The notes under the pieces are model-generated. The model saw only the letters and a list, made by a program, of their open reading frames with translations, ran no database searches and had not been told where the DNA came from. 64,000 nucleotides of DNA from the NCBI RefSeq assembly GCF_029167645.1, contig NZ_CP119147.1, forward strand, positions 2,108,001 through 2,172,000. The letters run 5' to 3'. Position numbers and translations under genes: made by a program. This DNA is from Streptomyces sp. AM 2-1-1. GTDB taxonomy: Bacteria; Actinomycetota; Actinomycetes; Streptomycetales; Streptomycetaceae. This document shows, in pieces, positions 25,272 through 34,319 of this stretch; the first letter of the stretch is position 1, and every line of letters begins with the position of its first letter.

Positions 25272-26972
25272 TCAGAACCCCGGCGGCTCCGTGTAGACGC
25301 CCCACTCCTCGCGCAGCACCCCGCAGATCTCGCCGAGGGTCGCCTCCGCGCGTACCGCCTCCAGCATCGGCGGAACCATGTTCGAGCCGTCACGGGCGGC
25401 GGCGAGCATGGTGTCCAGCGTGTCTCGCACCCGGGCCTCGTCGCGGGCGGCCTTACGGGCGCCGAGGGCGCGGACCTGCTCGCGTTCGACCTCGTGGCTG
25501 ACCCGCAGGATCTCCAGGTCGCCGGTGACGGAGCCGTGGTGGACGTTGACGCCGACGACCCGCTTGTCGCCCTTCTCCAGGGAGCGCTGGTACGTGAACG
25601 CGGAGTCCGCGATCTCCCCGGTGAACCAGCCGTCCTCGATGCCGCGCAGGATGCCCGAGGTGATCGGCCCGACGGGGTGGCGCCCGTCCGGATGGGCGCG
25701 GGTGCCGCGTTCGCGGATCTGCTCGAAGATCTTCTCGGCGTCCGCCTCGATCCGGTCGGTGAGCTGCTCGACGTACCAGGACCCGCCCAGCGGGTCGGCC
25801 ACGTTGGCGACGCCGGTCTCCTCCATCAGCACCTGCTGGGTGCGGAGCGCGATCTCGGCGGCCTGTTCGGAGGGGAGGGCGAGGGTCTCGTCGAGCGCGT
25901 TGGTGTGCAGCGAGCTGGTGCCGCCGAGGACGGCGGAGAGCGCCTCCACGGCGGTGCGCACGACGTTGTTGTACGGCTGCTGGGCGGTGAGGGAGACCCC
26001 CGCGGTCTGGGTGTGGAAGCGGAGCCACTGGGCCTTGTCGGTCCGCGCGCCGTAGGTCTCCTTCATCCAGCGGGCCCAGATCCGCCGGGCGGCGCGGAAT
26101 TTGGCGATCTCCTCGAAGAAGTCGAGGTGCGCGTCGAAGAAGAACGAGAGGCCGGGCGCGAAGGTGTCCACGTCGAGCCCCCGGGAGAGGCCGAGTTCCA
26201 CGTACCCGAACCCGTCGGCCAGCGTGTAGGCGAGCTCCTGCGCGGCCGTGGAACCGGCCTCGCGGATGTGGTACCCGGAGACGGAGAGCGGCTTGTACGC
26301 GGGGATGTCGCGGGCGCAGTGCTCCATCAGGTCACCGATGAGCCGCAGGTGCGGTTCGGGCTGGAAGAGCCACTCCTTCTGCGCGATGTACTCCTTGAAG
26401 ATGTCGGTCTGCAGGGTGCCGTTGAGCACAGCGGGGTCGACGCCCTGGCGTTCGGCGGCGACGAGGTACATGCAGAAGACCGGGACGGCCGGTCCGCTGA
26501 TCGTCATCGAGGTGGTGACCTCGCCGAGGGGGATGTCCCGGAAGAGGACCTCCATGTCGGCGGCGGAGTCGATGGCGACGCCGCAGTGGCCGACCTCCCC
26601 GAGCGAGCGGGGCTCGTCGGAGTCGCGGCCCATCAGCGTCGGCATGTCGAAGGCGACACTGAGCCCGCCGCCGCCCGCGGCGAGGATCATCTTGTACCGC
26701 TCGTTGGTCTGCTCGGCGTTGCCGAACCCGGCGAACTGGCGGATGGTCCAGGTGCGGCCCCGGTAGCCGGTCGGGTGGAGGCCCCGGGTGAACGGGTACT
26801 CGCCGGGCCAGCCGATCCGCTCGAAGCCCTCGTACGTGTCACCGGGGCGGGGCCCGTACACCGGGTCAACCGGGTCCCCGGAGAGCGTGGTGAAGTCCGC
26901 GTCACGCGTGCGGGCCTTGTCGTAACGGGCCTGCCAGCGTCGGCGGCCCTCCTCGATCGCGTCAGCGTCCAT
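25272..26972 (-). CDS. icmA: Isobutyryl-CoA mutase large subunit
   Basis: A 566-residue coenzyme-B12-dependent acyl-CoA mutase large subunit. It has the substrate-binding TIM barrel but no C-terminal cobalamin-binding domain. Two residues fix the substrate: Phe80 (in [13 protein letters not shown]) and Gln198 (in YIAQKEWLF), where methylmalonyl-CoA mutase has Tyr and Arg. Phe80/Gln198 is the known isobutyryl-CoA mutase pair, so it should interconvert isobutyryl-CoA and n-butyryl-CoA, linking valine catabolism to polyketide precursors. The small B12-binding subunit IcmB is not in this window. A 22-bp palindrome ends 10 bp upstream of the ATG. Confidence 0.93.
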   Translation of the reverse strand: MDADAIEEGRRRWQARYDKARTRDADFTTLSGDPVDPVYGPRPGDTYEGFERIGWPGEYPFTRGLHPTGYRGRTWTIRQFAGFGNAEQTNERYKMILAAGGGGLSVAFDMPTLMGRDSDEPRSLGEVGHCGVAIDSAADMEVLFRDIPLGEVTTSMTISGPAVPVFCMYLVAAERQGVDPAVLNGTLQTDIFKEYIAQKEWLFQPEPHLRLIGDLMEHCARDIPAYKPLSVSGYHIREAGSTAAQELAYTLADGFGYVELGLSRGLDVDTFAPGLSFFFDAHLDFFEEIAKFRAARRIWARWMKETYGARTDKAQWLRFHTQTAGVSLTAQQPYNNVVRTAVEALSAVLGGTSSLHTNALDETLALPSEQAAEIALRTQQVLMEETGVANVADPLGGSWYVEQLTDRIEADAEKIFEQIRERGTRAHPDGRHPVGPITSGILRGIEDGWFTGEIADSAFTYQRSLEKGDKRVVGVNVHHGSVTGDLEILRVSHEVEREQVRALGARKAARDEARVRDTLDTMLAAARDGSNMVPPMLEAVRAEATLGEICGVLREEWGVYTEPPGF

Positions 26973-26981
26973 GGAGTCGAA

Positions 26982-27003
26982 TTTACTAGGACGTCCTAGT
27001 AAA
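26982..27003. promoter_or_regulatory. Perfect 22-bp palindrome at the icmA start
   Basis: Eleven-bp arms centred between 26992 and 26993; each half reads TTTACTAGGAC inward. It lies 10 bp from the icmA ATG, so a bound protein would cover the -10 region or transcription start. No other copy was seen in the window, though its outer TTACT/AGTAA half-sites recur upstream of the DUF6230 gene with much shorter spacers. Confidence 0.7.
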
Positions 27004-27071
27004 AGTCGATGACAAACCGCCCGGCGCTTCGCGCGGGGCGGTTCGGTTCGTCCGGACGGGCCGGGCCGGAC

Positions 27072-27437
27072 TCAGGCGTTCTCGACCGGGCTGCCCTGCT
27101 CGGACCGTTTCGGGACGCCGCCCGGGGCAGCGCCCGCGATCAGCGGCTCGACCTCCCGGGCGACCCGGCGCTCGACGAAGAACGCGGCGGTCGGGATGGT
27201 GCCGGCGATCAGCACCCAGAGCAGCTTGCCGACCGGCCACTTCGCCTTGGACCCGAGGTCGAAGGCGAAGAGGAGATAGACGATGTAGAGCACGCCGTGG
27301 ATCTGGGAGACGACGAGCGTCAGGTTCTCGCCCTTGTCGAATCCGTACTTGAAGACCATGCAGAGGCAGAGGATCAACAACATGACGGCGGTGACGTAAG
27401 CCATCACCCGATAGCGGGTCAGCACGCTGCGTTTCAT
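27072..27437 (-). CDS. DUF3817 membrane protein
   Basis: A 121-residue small membrane protein of unknown function. It shows three to four hydrophobic segments with the DUF3817 pattern: RYRVMAYVTAVMLLILCL, then SQIHGVLYIVYLLFAFDLG, a short KAKWP loop and LLWVLIAGTIPTAAFFVERR. The ATG at 27435-27437 gives the family start MKRSVLTRYR; a longer upstream frame is not credible. It lies 77 bp downstream of a MarR gene on the same strand, so the two may be co-transcribed. A paralogue sits at 33761-34111. Confidence 0.85.
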   Translation of the reverse strand: MKRSVLTRYRVMAYVTAVMLLILCLCMVFKYGFDKGENLTLVVSQIHGVLYIVYLLFAFDLGSKAKWPVGKLLWVLIAGTIPTAAFFVERRVAREVEPLIAGAAPGGVPKRSEQGSPVENA

Positions 27438-27514
27438 GACATCGAGGTTAGCCGGAGCCCGGGGGCGATCTTGCAGCGGGCACACCCGGGGGCGCACGCC
27501 CCCGCCCGCCCCGC

Positions 27515-28024
27515 TCAGGCGTCCTCGAAGTCCCGGGCGGCGACCCGCAGCGGCCGCAGCATCGCGAAGATCTCCGCACACTCCTCGGCGTCGTACACGC
27601 CCAGGCCGAAGTCCATCGCCATCAGGTCCTCGGACGCCGCCTCGACCACCTCACGGCCCTTCTGGGTGATGGAGGCGAGCGTGCCGCGGCCGTCGTTGGG
27701 GTTGGGCCGCTTGTCGACCAGGCCGGATCTCACCAGCCGGTCGACGGTGTTGGTGACCGAGGTCGGGTGCACCATCAGACGCTCGCCGATCTTCGACATC
27801 GGCAGCTCGCCCTCCTTGGAGAAGGTGAGCAGCACCAGCGCCTCGTACCGGGCGAACGTCAGCCCGTACGGTTTCACCACCGCGTCGACCTCCGCGAGGA
27901 GGATCTGCTGCGCCCTCATGATCGAGGTGATCGCCTGCATGGAGGGGACGGGCCCCCAGCGCTGCCGCCAGAGTTCGTCGGCGCGTGCGATGGGATCGAA
28001 GGGAAGGCTGAGCGGCTTCGGCAC
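27515..28024 (-). CDS. MarR family transcriptional regulator
   Basis: A 169-residue winged-helix regulator. The core runs from about residue 45: LTFARYEALVLLTF, then MSKIGERLMVHPTSVTNTVDRLVRSGLVDKRPNPNDGRGTLASIT, where the recognition helix and the beta-wing with the DGRG turn are seen. I chose the second GTG (28024; PKPLSLPFDP…) because a GGTAAGG-like site precedes it; a GTG at 28042 would add six residues. It is divergent from the GH6 gene and upstream of DUF3817. The ligand is unknown. Confidence 0.88.
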   Translation of the reverse strand: MPKPLSLPFDPIARADELWRQRWGPVPSMQAITSIMRAQQILLAEVDAVVKPYGLTFARYEALVLLTFSKEGELPMSKIGERLMVHPTSVTNTVDRLVRSGLVDKRPNPNDGRGTLASITQKGREVVEAASEDLMAMDFGLGVYDAEECAEIFAMLRPLRVAARDFEDA

Positions 28025-28345
28025 AGCCCCGACCTTACCCACTGGTCACATCGCGGCGGGTGCCGTCTCGGAGTTCGGTACCGGATGCGCGCGGGGCGAC
28101 GCCCGCGGGGCGCGAGCCCCCCGAACGGGGGCGGTTTCGGGTGCGGGTGGTTGACGCCTCGGGGAAACCGGTGTCGCGCCACCGCACCCCCCGACGGATA
28201 TGTCACGATCGCCCGCATCTCTGGGCCTCGTGAGGCGCCGTCCGGGCTCGCCCCGCCCGTGACTCCCGCTTCCCGGCGATGCGCACCGCCCGCTGCCCGT
28301 CACCCGTCGCCCGTTGTTCGCCGGGCCACCGTCCGAGGGGGCTGG
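28025..28345. other. 321-bp divergent region between marR and the GH6 gene
   Basis: I see no gene and no strong inverted repeat. A TTGACG at 28151-28156 could be a -35 toward the GH6 gene but no matching -10 at 16-18 bp was found. Confidence 0.3.
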
Positions 28346-29371
28346 ATGTCCGGCCGCAGGATCTTGCCCGTCATCTCCGCCGCCGTGGCCGTGTCGGCCG
28401 CGCTCGCCGTCGGCTGCTCGTCCCCGCCCGGCAGACCGGCCGGGAGCCCCGGCGGGCCCACCGCGTCCGCGGCGGACGCCGTCCGGCCCGGCCCGGCCCC
28501 CTACTGGGTGGACCCGGAGAGCGACGCCGCGCGCCAGGTCCGGGCCTGGCGGGAGGCGGGGCGGACGGCGGACGCGGAGCTTCTGGAGCGCATCTCCACC
28601 CGCCCGGTGGCCGACTGGCCCGCCGGGGACGACCCGGAACCGGACATCGCCGCCGCCGTACGGGGCGCCTCCGCCACCGGGCAGAGTGTGCTGCTCACGG
28701 CCTACAACATCCCGCACCGCGACTGCGGCGCCTACTCGGCGGGCGGGGCGCCCGACGCGGGCGCGTACCGGACGTGGACGGAGCGGTTCGCCGGGGCGAT
28801 CGGGGACGCGCCGGCCACGGTGATCCTGGAACCGGACGCCGTCGCGCACGTGGTGGACGGCTGCACGCCGCCGTCGAGCCACGCCGAGCGGTTCGACCTG
28901 CTCTCCGGGGCGGTGGACACCCTCAAGGCCCGCCCGGGAACCAAGGTCTACCTGGATGCCGGGAACCCGGAGTGGCACGCCGACCCCGCCAAGCTGGTCG
29001 AACCGCTCCACCGGGCCGGCATCGACCGGGCGGACGGCTTCGCGCTCAACGTCTCCAACTTCCAGACCGACGCCACGGTGAGGGCTTACGGGGCGCGGCT
29101 CTCCGCCCTCCTCGGCGGCGCGCACTACGTGGTCGACAGCAGCCGCAACGGCCGGGGTCCGCTGGTGGGTGACCGGACCGAGGCCTGGTGCAACCCGCCG
29201 GGCCGGGCCCTGGGCACTCCCCCGACCACCGACACCGGGGACGCGCGGCTGGACGCGTACCTCTGGATCAAGCGGCCGGGTGACTCCGACGGCCCCTGCC
29301 GGGGCGGCCCGGCGGCCGGCACCTGGTGGCCGCAGTACGCCCTCGGCCTGGCCCGGGCCGCGGGGTCCTGA
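28346..29371 (+). CDS. cslZ: GH6 family endoglucanase lipoprotein (CslZ-like)
   Basis: A 341-residue glycoside hydrolase family 6 enzyme. A signal peptide ends in a lipobox-like AVGC|SS, so it is probably a lipoprotein on the outer face of the membrane. GH6 marks are YNIPHRDCGAYSAGGA with the catalytic-acid Asp, VILEPDAV, YLDAGNPEW, FALNVSNF and DSSRNGRGP, and the late WIKRPGDSDGPC. It should cut beta-1,4-glucan. The ATG has GAGGGGG upstream. It converges on glxA–cslA, the pair that makes and modifies the hyphal-tip glycan, so processing of that polymer is the likely job. The symbol follows the S. lividans cluster and is by analogy. Confidence 0.88.
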   Translation: MSGRRILPVISAAVAVSAALAVGCSSPPGRPAGSPGGPTASAADAVRPGPAPYWVDPESDAARQVRAWREAGRTADAELLERISTRPVADWPAGDDPEPDIAAAVRGASATGQSVLLTAYNIPHRDCGAYSAGGAPDAGAYRTWTERFAGAIGDAPATVILEPDAVAHVVDGCTPPSSHAERFDLLSGAVDTLKARPGTKVYLDAGNPEWHADPAKLVEPLHRAGIDRADGFALNVSNFQTDATVRAYGARLSALLGGAHYVVDSSRNGRGPLVGDRTEAWCNPPGRALGTPPTTDTGDARLDAYLWIKRPGDSDGPCRGGPAAGTWWPQYALGLARAAGS

Positions 29372-29389
29372 GTCCGCGGCCCGCACCGC

Positions 29390-31345
29390 CTACCCGACCT
29401 CGACCCACTTCGCCACGGAGGGGACGCCGTCGGCGTCCGTGACGAAGAGCATGTACCAGCCAGGAGGAACCAGCGTGCTGTCCTCGGGCACCGTCACGGA
29501 GATCTTCCCCCCGCTCCGGCGCAGCTCCAGCGCGATAGACCGCTGCTCGACATCGGTGGAGTGGGTGACCGCGCTCGGCCGCATCAGCCGGGCCGTCCGC
29601 ACCCGGCCGCCCCCGGTGACCGCGTAGGTGACCGTCTCGCCGCGCTCCACCTGTCCGGGCCCCGCGCCGATCACCGGCCGGTCCCCGCGCGCGCGGTGCA
29701 GCACGGCCGGCGTGAAGACCTCCATGCGCTGCTCGAACGTGCCCAGCCTGGTGTTGGCCCGGTCGGCGTAGAGCGGGTCGGAGCCGAAGGTCGCCACCCG
29801 TCCGTCGGGCAGCAGCAGCGCCTCCGAGTGGTAGTTCCGGCCGACCGTGGGAGCGGCCGCCGCGGTGAACCCACCGGTCTTCGGGTGGTACGTCTGCGCC
29901 TTGAGGACGTTGCTGTCGCCGCGCCCCCGGTAGTCGCTCGATCCGCCGCTGGTGAAGACGGTGTCGTCCGGCATGATCACGCTGTTGAGGTAGCGGGTGC
30001 CCTGCGGCAGATCGGGGCCGGACCGGAAGACGGGCGTCTTCTCCTTCAGGTCGACGATCGCGGTGCGGGCGGTCGACACCTTCGACTCCCCCACTCCCCC
30101 GCCCCCGAGGATCATCACCTTCTGGTCCTGGACCGGCGGCAGCATCAGGGAGGCGGCGGTCTCCGTGGCGTCGTAGTCGGTGAGGCCCCCGACTGCCTTG
30201 AAGGTGTTCTTCCGCAGGTCCCAGAGCCCGGCCGCGCGCCCCTTGTCCGCCGGGCCGTACCCGGCGTTGGCGCCCGGGTAGAAGAGCTTGCCGCCCTGGA
30301 TGAGGAAGAGGGCGGGGTAGGTCGGGAAGTAGCGGAACGGGCCCTTGGACCACTTCCCCGTCCTCTGGTCGTAGATCTCGGTGTCGCCCGACAGGATCTC
30401 GCCGACGTCGTCGAGCCCCGAGACGGCGAGCACCCGTCCGTCGCCGAGCCCGACGAGCGTCGGGTACCAGCGGGCCTTCCTCATCGGGTCGACCCTGATG
30501 TACTTCTCGGCCAGTGCGTCGAACTCGTAGGCCGCCCTGATGCCCTGGAAGTCCTGCTTCCGCATCGTGATCCTCTCGGCGAGGCCGTAGGAGTTGTCGG
30601 CGTCCTTGCCGGTCAGGCCCTCGATCTCGTACTGCGCGGACTCGGTGGTGACCGAGTCGGGGCCCGGCTCCACCGCCTCCACGAAGACCCGCTGCTCGGC
30701 GGCGGTCACCTTCGTCCTCCACGGCTTCATCCCGCCGTCCTCGAAGTAGGTGACGTCGAAGCCGCGTCCGGCGCGGGGGACGGTCACGTCGAAGAGGGAG
30801 CGGTACGCGACACCGGCGGGCGAGCGGAAGACCGTGCCCTTCTTCAGGAAGAGCGCCTTCTCCGGGTTCTCGTTCTTGACCCGCATCCCGCCGCCGGCCC
30901 GGGTGACCTCGCCGTCCAGCACCTCGTAGCGCGCGGTGCCGCCCGCCACCAGCAGTCGGCCGTCCGGGAGCTGGGCGTGGCCGCCGCAGAAGAAGTCCAC
31001 CGGGGTGGCGATCTTCTTGAAGGTGTTGACCACCGGGTCCCACAGGACGGTGTCGAAGGTGCCCGCGTCGAAGTGCTTCTGGCTGTTCCCGGAGCCGGCG
31101 ACGATCAGCACCTTGCCGGTGTGGAGCAGGGCCGCGTGGATGGCGTTGGTCCGGTACTTCTCCGGGATGTCCACCTGCTGCCAGGAGCCGTACCGCGCCT
31201 GGTAGCCGGGCTGGGCGATCTTGTACGCGTGGTACTGGTCGTGGGCGAAGGAGAGTGCCGCGGGGGCGTTGAGCCCCGCGAGCACCAGGACGGCCCCGCT
31301 GCCGAGGACCGCCTTCCTGAAGCGCCTGGTGGGCCGGTGGGCCAT
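29390..31345 (-). CDS. glxA: Mononuclear copper radical oxidase GlxA (galactose-oxidase-like)
   Basis: A 651-residue exported oxidase of the kelch/galactose oxidase fold with a C-terminal DUF1929 domain. A membrane signal (residues about 11-33) precedes the enzyme. Active-site residues by position: Cys120 (VDFFCGGH) that crosslinks to Tyr294 (ARWYPTL), Trp293 beside it, Tyr505-His506 (RNYHSEALLLPDGRV) and His595 (THSTDVEQR). In Streptomyces GlxA is copper-dependent and needed for deposition of the CslA-made glycan at hyphal tips. The gene starts 3 bp after cslA and is co-transcribed. Its stop lies 18 bp from that of the convergent GH6 gene. Confidence 0.93.
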   Translation of the reverse strand: MAHRPTRRFRKAVLGSGAVLVLAGLNAPAALSFAHDQYHAYKIAQPGYQARYGSWQQVDIPEKYRTNAIHAALLHTGKVLIVAGSGNSQKHFDAGTFDTVLWDPVVNTFKKIATPVDFFCGGHAQLPDGRLLVAGGTARYEVLDGEVTRAGGGMRVKNENPEKALFLKKGTVFRSPAGVAYRSLFDVTVPRAGRGFDVTYFEDGGMKPWRTKVTAAEQRVFVEAVEPGPDSVTTESAQYEIEGLTGKDADNSYGLAERITMRKQDFQGIRAAYEFDALAEKYIRVDPMRKARWYPTLVGLGDGRVLAVSGLDDVGEILSGDTEIYDQRTGKWSKGPFRYFPTYPALFLIQGGKLFYPGANAGYGPADKGRAAGLWDLRKNTFKAVGGLTDYDATETAASLMLPPVQDQKVMILGGGGVGESKVSTARTAIVDLKEKTPVFRSGPDLPQGTRYLNSVIMPDDTVFTSGGSSDYRGRGDSNVLKAQTYHPKTGGFTAAAAPTVGRNYHSEALLLPDGRVATFGSDPLYADRANTRLGTFEQRMEVFTPAVLHRARGDRPVIGAGPGQVERGETVTYAVTGGGRVRTARLMRPSAVTHSTDVEQRSIALELRRSGGKISVTVPEDSTLVPPGWYMLFVTDADGVPSVAKWVEVG

Positions 31346-31348
31346 GGG

Positions 31349-33265
31349 TCAGTTCCCTCCTGCGGTGCTGCGCGCCGCCGTCGCCGCGACGCTGTGGACG
31401 GGTCCGGCCGCTCCGGCGACCGCGGTGGTGGTCGTGCTGGTCCTGCTCGTGGCCGTCGTGCTCGTGGTCGTCGTGGTGATGAAGGCCGTGCCGTCGGGCA
31501 GCGGGTGCGGGGCAGGCCCGAGGCCCCTGGGGTGGGCCTGCTGACGGACGCTCTGCCGGGGCCGTACGGTCCGCGGTACCCGGCCCGCGCGACCTACCGC
31601 CCGCCGGGTGGTGTACGCCCACACCGCGACCGGGGAGAGCGCCACGGCCAGGGCGAGCACCGCCCAGGTGCGCATCGCGACGTGGGTGTGGTGGAGCGGG
31701 ACCGAGGCGGCGAGCGAGGCCAGCAGTACGGCGGCCCAGGAGAGGTGGACGCGGAAGGTGAGGAGCCGGTCGGGGCTGGTGGCGCCCCCCTTGGGCGTGA
31801 CGACGAAGCGCCCGCTCGTCCGCAGCACGGCGGCGGCGAGCGACTTCAGGTAGATCGGCGCGCAGAGCGCGGACATCGCCATGCCGGCGATGCCGCCGGA
31901 GCCGGCGGGTTCGTGCGGCGAGACGTTGTGCCGCCGGTTCCAGAGGTAGAGACCGATCTGCAGGGCCGCGGCGTCGCTGTAGAGCATCAGCCAGAGGGAG
32001 GCCGAGACCTCGGTGCCGGAGGCGCCGAGGCAGAGGAAGAGGACACAGCTGCCGACCCCGAGCAGCCAGTTGACGGCGGTCATCGGGTAGTAGACGAGCA
32101 TCAGGGTGTAGCTCAGGAGCCGGCCCGGGGGCAGCCGGAAGAGTCCTTTCGGGTACTGCCGCAGCAGCGTCTCGTACGTCCCGCGCGACCAGCGCAGCTG
32201 CTGGGTGAAGAAGTCGGTCCAGGAGGCCGGGCCCTCGCCGACGGCCAGGACGTCCGGGGTGTAGACGGACCGCCAGTGGCGTCCGGTGAGCGGGTTGCGG
32301 CGGCGGTGGATCTCGAAACCGGTCGCCATGTCCTCGGTGATGGAGTCGTAGAGCCCGCCGGCCTGGCGCAGCGCCGCGACGCGGACGACGTTGTTGGTGC
32401 CGACGAACATGGGCGCCCCGTAGCGGTTTCCGGCGCGCTGGATCAGGGCGTGGAAGAGGAACTGCTGGGATTCGGCGGCCTTGGTGACGGCCGCGTCGTA
32501 GTTGCCGTAGACCTGCGGGCCGACGACGAAGGCGGTGTCGGGGTCGCGGAACCAGCCCAGCATCCGCTCCAGGTAGTCGGGGAGCGGGACGTGGTCGGTG
32601 TCGACGGAGGCGAAGAACTCGTAGGCGTCGCCGTGCCGGTCGAGCCAGGCGTTGTAGTTGCCGTGCTTGGTCTTCGCCCGGTGGGCGCCCTTCGGCCGGT
32701 TCCACCCGGGGACGCCGCGCCGGGTGAAGTGGTGGACGCCGAGCTCCGCGCAGAGCGCCCGGGCCCCGGGGTCGTCGCCCTCGTCGAGCAGCCAGACGTC
32801 GAGCGGTCCGTCGTGCCGGAGCCGTACGGCGCCCCGGAGGGTGGCGCGGACCATGGAGAGGGGTTCCTTGCCCGGGACGTACGTGGTGACGAAGGCGACC
32901 CGGGTGCCGGGTTCGGGGACGACTGGGACCGGGTCCCTGGCGACCATCGTCGCGTGCGCGAGGGAGACGACGTTGACGAGCATGAAGAGCTCGATCAGGG
33001 CGACGGAGACGAGCATCGCGGTGTCGGCGGCGACGAGCCAGGGTTCGCCGCCTTCGCGCCGGGTCCAGTGCGTCGGCCAGACGAGGTAGAGCATCAGGAG
33101 CCCGGTGAGGAGCGGGGCGAGGGTCGTCAGCAGGAGGGCTCGGGCGCTCCGTTCGTGGGCCTCGCGGAGACTCCGGTACCGCACCCGGTACTCCGGCCCT
33201 CCCGGTTCCGTGAGCGGACCCGCGATCCGGCTGTGGGAGTCGTAGTCGTACACCTCCGACCGCAC
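31349..33265 (-). CDS. cslA: Cellulose-synthase-like glycosyltransferase CslA (GT2)
   Basis: A 638-residue processive family 2 glycosyltransferase in the membrane. Two N-terminal TM segments precede the catalytic domain with LLDEGDD, SVDTDHVPLP (DxD), SITEDMATG (TED) and QQLRWSRG (QxxRW); about five TM segments follow. This set defines beta-1,4-glucan-type synthases; the product in S. coelicolor is a tip-located beta-glucan. The last about 60 residues are Thr-rich low complexity. The GTG start follows GGAGG. It is the first gene of cslA–glxA. CslA is known to work with the tip proteins DivIVA and Scy, and Scy lies 7 kb downstream here. Confidence 0.93.
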   Translation of the reverse strand: MRSEVYDYDSHSRIAGPLTEPGGPEYRVRYRSLREAHERSARALLLTTLAPLLTGLLMLYLVWPTHWTRREGGEPWLVAADTAMLVSVALIELFMLVNVVSLAHATMVARDPVPVVPEPGTRVAFVTTYVPGKEPLSMVRATLRGAVRLRHDGPLDVWLLDEGDDPGARALCAELGVHHFTRRGVPGWNRPKGAHRAKTKHGNYNAWLDRHGDAYEFFASVDTDHVPLPDYLERMLGWFRDPDTAFVVGPQVYGNYDAAVTKAAESQQFLFHALIQRAGNRYGAPMFVGTNNVVRVAALRQAGGLYDSITEDMATGFEIHRRRNPLTGRHWRSVYTPDVLAVGEGPASWTDFFTQQLRWSRGTYETLLRQYPKGLFRLPPGRLLSYTLMLVYYPMTAVNWLLGVGSCVLFLCLGASGTEVSASLWLMLYSDAAALQIGLYLWNRRHNVSPHEPAGSGGIAGMAMSALCAPIYLKSLAAAVLRTSGRFVVTPKGGATSPDRLLTFRVHLSWAAVLLASLAASVPLHHTHVAMRTWAVLALAVALSPVAVWAYTTRRAVGRAGRVPRTVRPRQSVRQQAHPRGLGPAPHPLPDGTAFITTTTTSTTATSRTSTTTTAVAGAAGPVHSVAATAARSTAGGN

Positions 33266-33370
33266 CGTGCCTCCAATGTCGAACCGGTCTGTCTCCCCAC
33301 ATAAGTGGATCTTCCGGAGCGGGGCGACCCGGCAGGGCCGAGTGAGGGGTTCGCGCGGGGGCGGCGTGGC

Positions 33371-33434
33371 GCGTTCCGGGCGCGTCGCACCCGGAACGCG
33401 GGGAGCCCCCGGCCGTGTTGCGGCGGGGGGCTCC
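33371..33434 (-). terminator. Two adjacent hairpins after the thiamine-binding gene
   Basis: GCGTTCCGGG/CCCGGAACGC (33371-33380, 33390-33399) and GGAGCCCCC/GGGGGCTCC (33402-33410, 33426-33434) lie between the cslA promoter region and the stop at 33471. They should end transcription from the right. Confidence 0.65.
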
Positions 33435-33470
33435 TCGGGGATCCGGGGCGGCGGGGGAACGGACGGTGTG

Positions 33471-33764
33471 TCAGGTGGCCAAGTACCGTTCCACGGTCTC
33501 GACCTTGGTGGTGAGGCCGTCGGTGACGCCGGGTCGGATGTCGGCCTTCAGTACGAGGGAGACGCGTCCGGCGCGGGCCTCGACGGCGGCGACGGCGCGC
33601 TTGACGACGTCCATCACCTCGTCCCACTCGCCCTCCACCGAGGTGAACATGGCGTCGGTGCGGTTGGGCAGTCCGGACTCGCGGACGACGCGGACGGCGT
33701 CGGCGACGTACTCGCCGACGTCCTCGCCGACACCGAGCGGGGAGACCGAGAAGGCGACGATCAC
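33471..33764 (-). CDS. MTH1187-family thiamine-binding protein
   Basis: A 97-residue small ferredoxin-like-fold protein of the MTH1187/YkoF-like family. [32 protein letters not shown] opens the fold and [18 protein letters not shown] follows. Members bind thiamine-related ligands as small oligomers, and their physiological role is unclear. The GTG start overlaps the stop of the upstream DUF3817 gene (GTGA), so the two are translationally coupled. A companion with DUF3817 is a recurrent actinobacterial arrangement as far as I recall. Confidence 0.85.
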   Translation of the reverse strand: MIVAFSVSPLGVGEDVGEYVADAVRVVRESGLPNRTDAMFTSVEGEWDEVMDVVKRAVAAVEARAGRVSLVLKADIRPGVTDGLTTKVETVERYLAT

Positions 33765-34111
33765 GCGTTCACCGTGCCTTCGCGGCGGGCGCGGGCGGCG
33801 ATGACGCCGTCGGACTCGTACCGCTTGAGGAGCTTGTCGCCGTAGAGCCCGCCGAACGGCAGGAGGCAGAGCAGGAAGAAGAGCGCGACGCGCTTGACGG
33901 GCCACTTCGCCTTGATCCACACGTCCAGCAGGAACAGGACGTAGATCACGAAGAGGAGGCCGTGCAGGGCGCCCAGCGGCATCATCAGGAAGTCGATGTC
34001 GGAGACGCGGCTGAGGATCGATCCGAAGACGATCAGCGCCGGGAAGGAGAGCGCCTCGGGAATCGAGATGAGGCGCAGCCGGTGCAGGGCGGTAGCGGTC
34101 TTGATGTCCAC
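33761..34111 (-). CDS. DUF3817 membrane protein (second copy)
   Basis: A 116-residue membrane protein of unknown function, paralogous to 27072-27437. It shares the layout [45 protein letters not shown], a KAKWPVKR loop and [19 protein letters not shown]. The conserved G-x-(I/L)-HG and AKWP motifs mark DUF3817. The GTG at 34109-34111 was chosen because it precedes the first conserved helix; the longer frame upstream is low-complexity. Coupled by 4-nt overlap to the thiamine-binding gene and divergent from the AIM24 operon. Confidence 0.85.
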   Translation of the reverse strand: MDIKTATALHRLRLISIPEALSFPALIVFGSILSRVSDIDFLMMPLGALHGLLFVIYVLFLLDVWIKAKWPVKRVALFFLLCLLPFGGLYGDKLLKRYESDGVIAARARREGTVNA

Positions 34112-34307
34112 GGGGGCACCTTCGGTGGGAGGGTCGTCACGGCTTGTGAACGCGCGCACAAGCGCGGGTCCCCATTGTGGCACCGTCCGCCCTCCCCTCC
34201 TGCCGCGGGGGCGCGGGGCGCGGGGGAGAGCGGGGCCGGGGGCGGCGCCACCTGGCGGTGAACCGTGATCCTTTCCCGGACACTGGCCCGTACGGCGGGC
34301 GGGCGGC

Positions 34308-34313
34308 TACCGT
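34308..34313 (+). promoter_or_regulatory. -10 box (TACCGT) for leaderless AIM24 operon
   Basis: TACCGT ends 6 nt before the GTG at 34320. No ribosome binding site is present upstream. Confidence 0.45.
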
Positions 34314-34319
34314 CGGTGC

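Noticed and set aside
28151..28180. TTGACG as -35 of the GH6 gene
   Set aside because: No acceptable -10 at 16-18 bp; the hexamer alone is weak evidence.
29268..33302. A 1,344-residue minus-strand frame across glxA and cslA
   Set aside because: It is out of frame with two well-identified enzymes and its product is Arg/Pro/Gly-rich without motifs.
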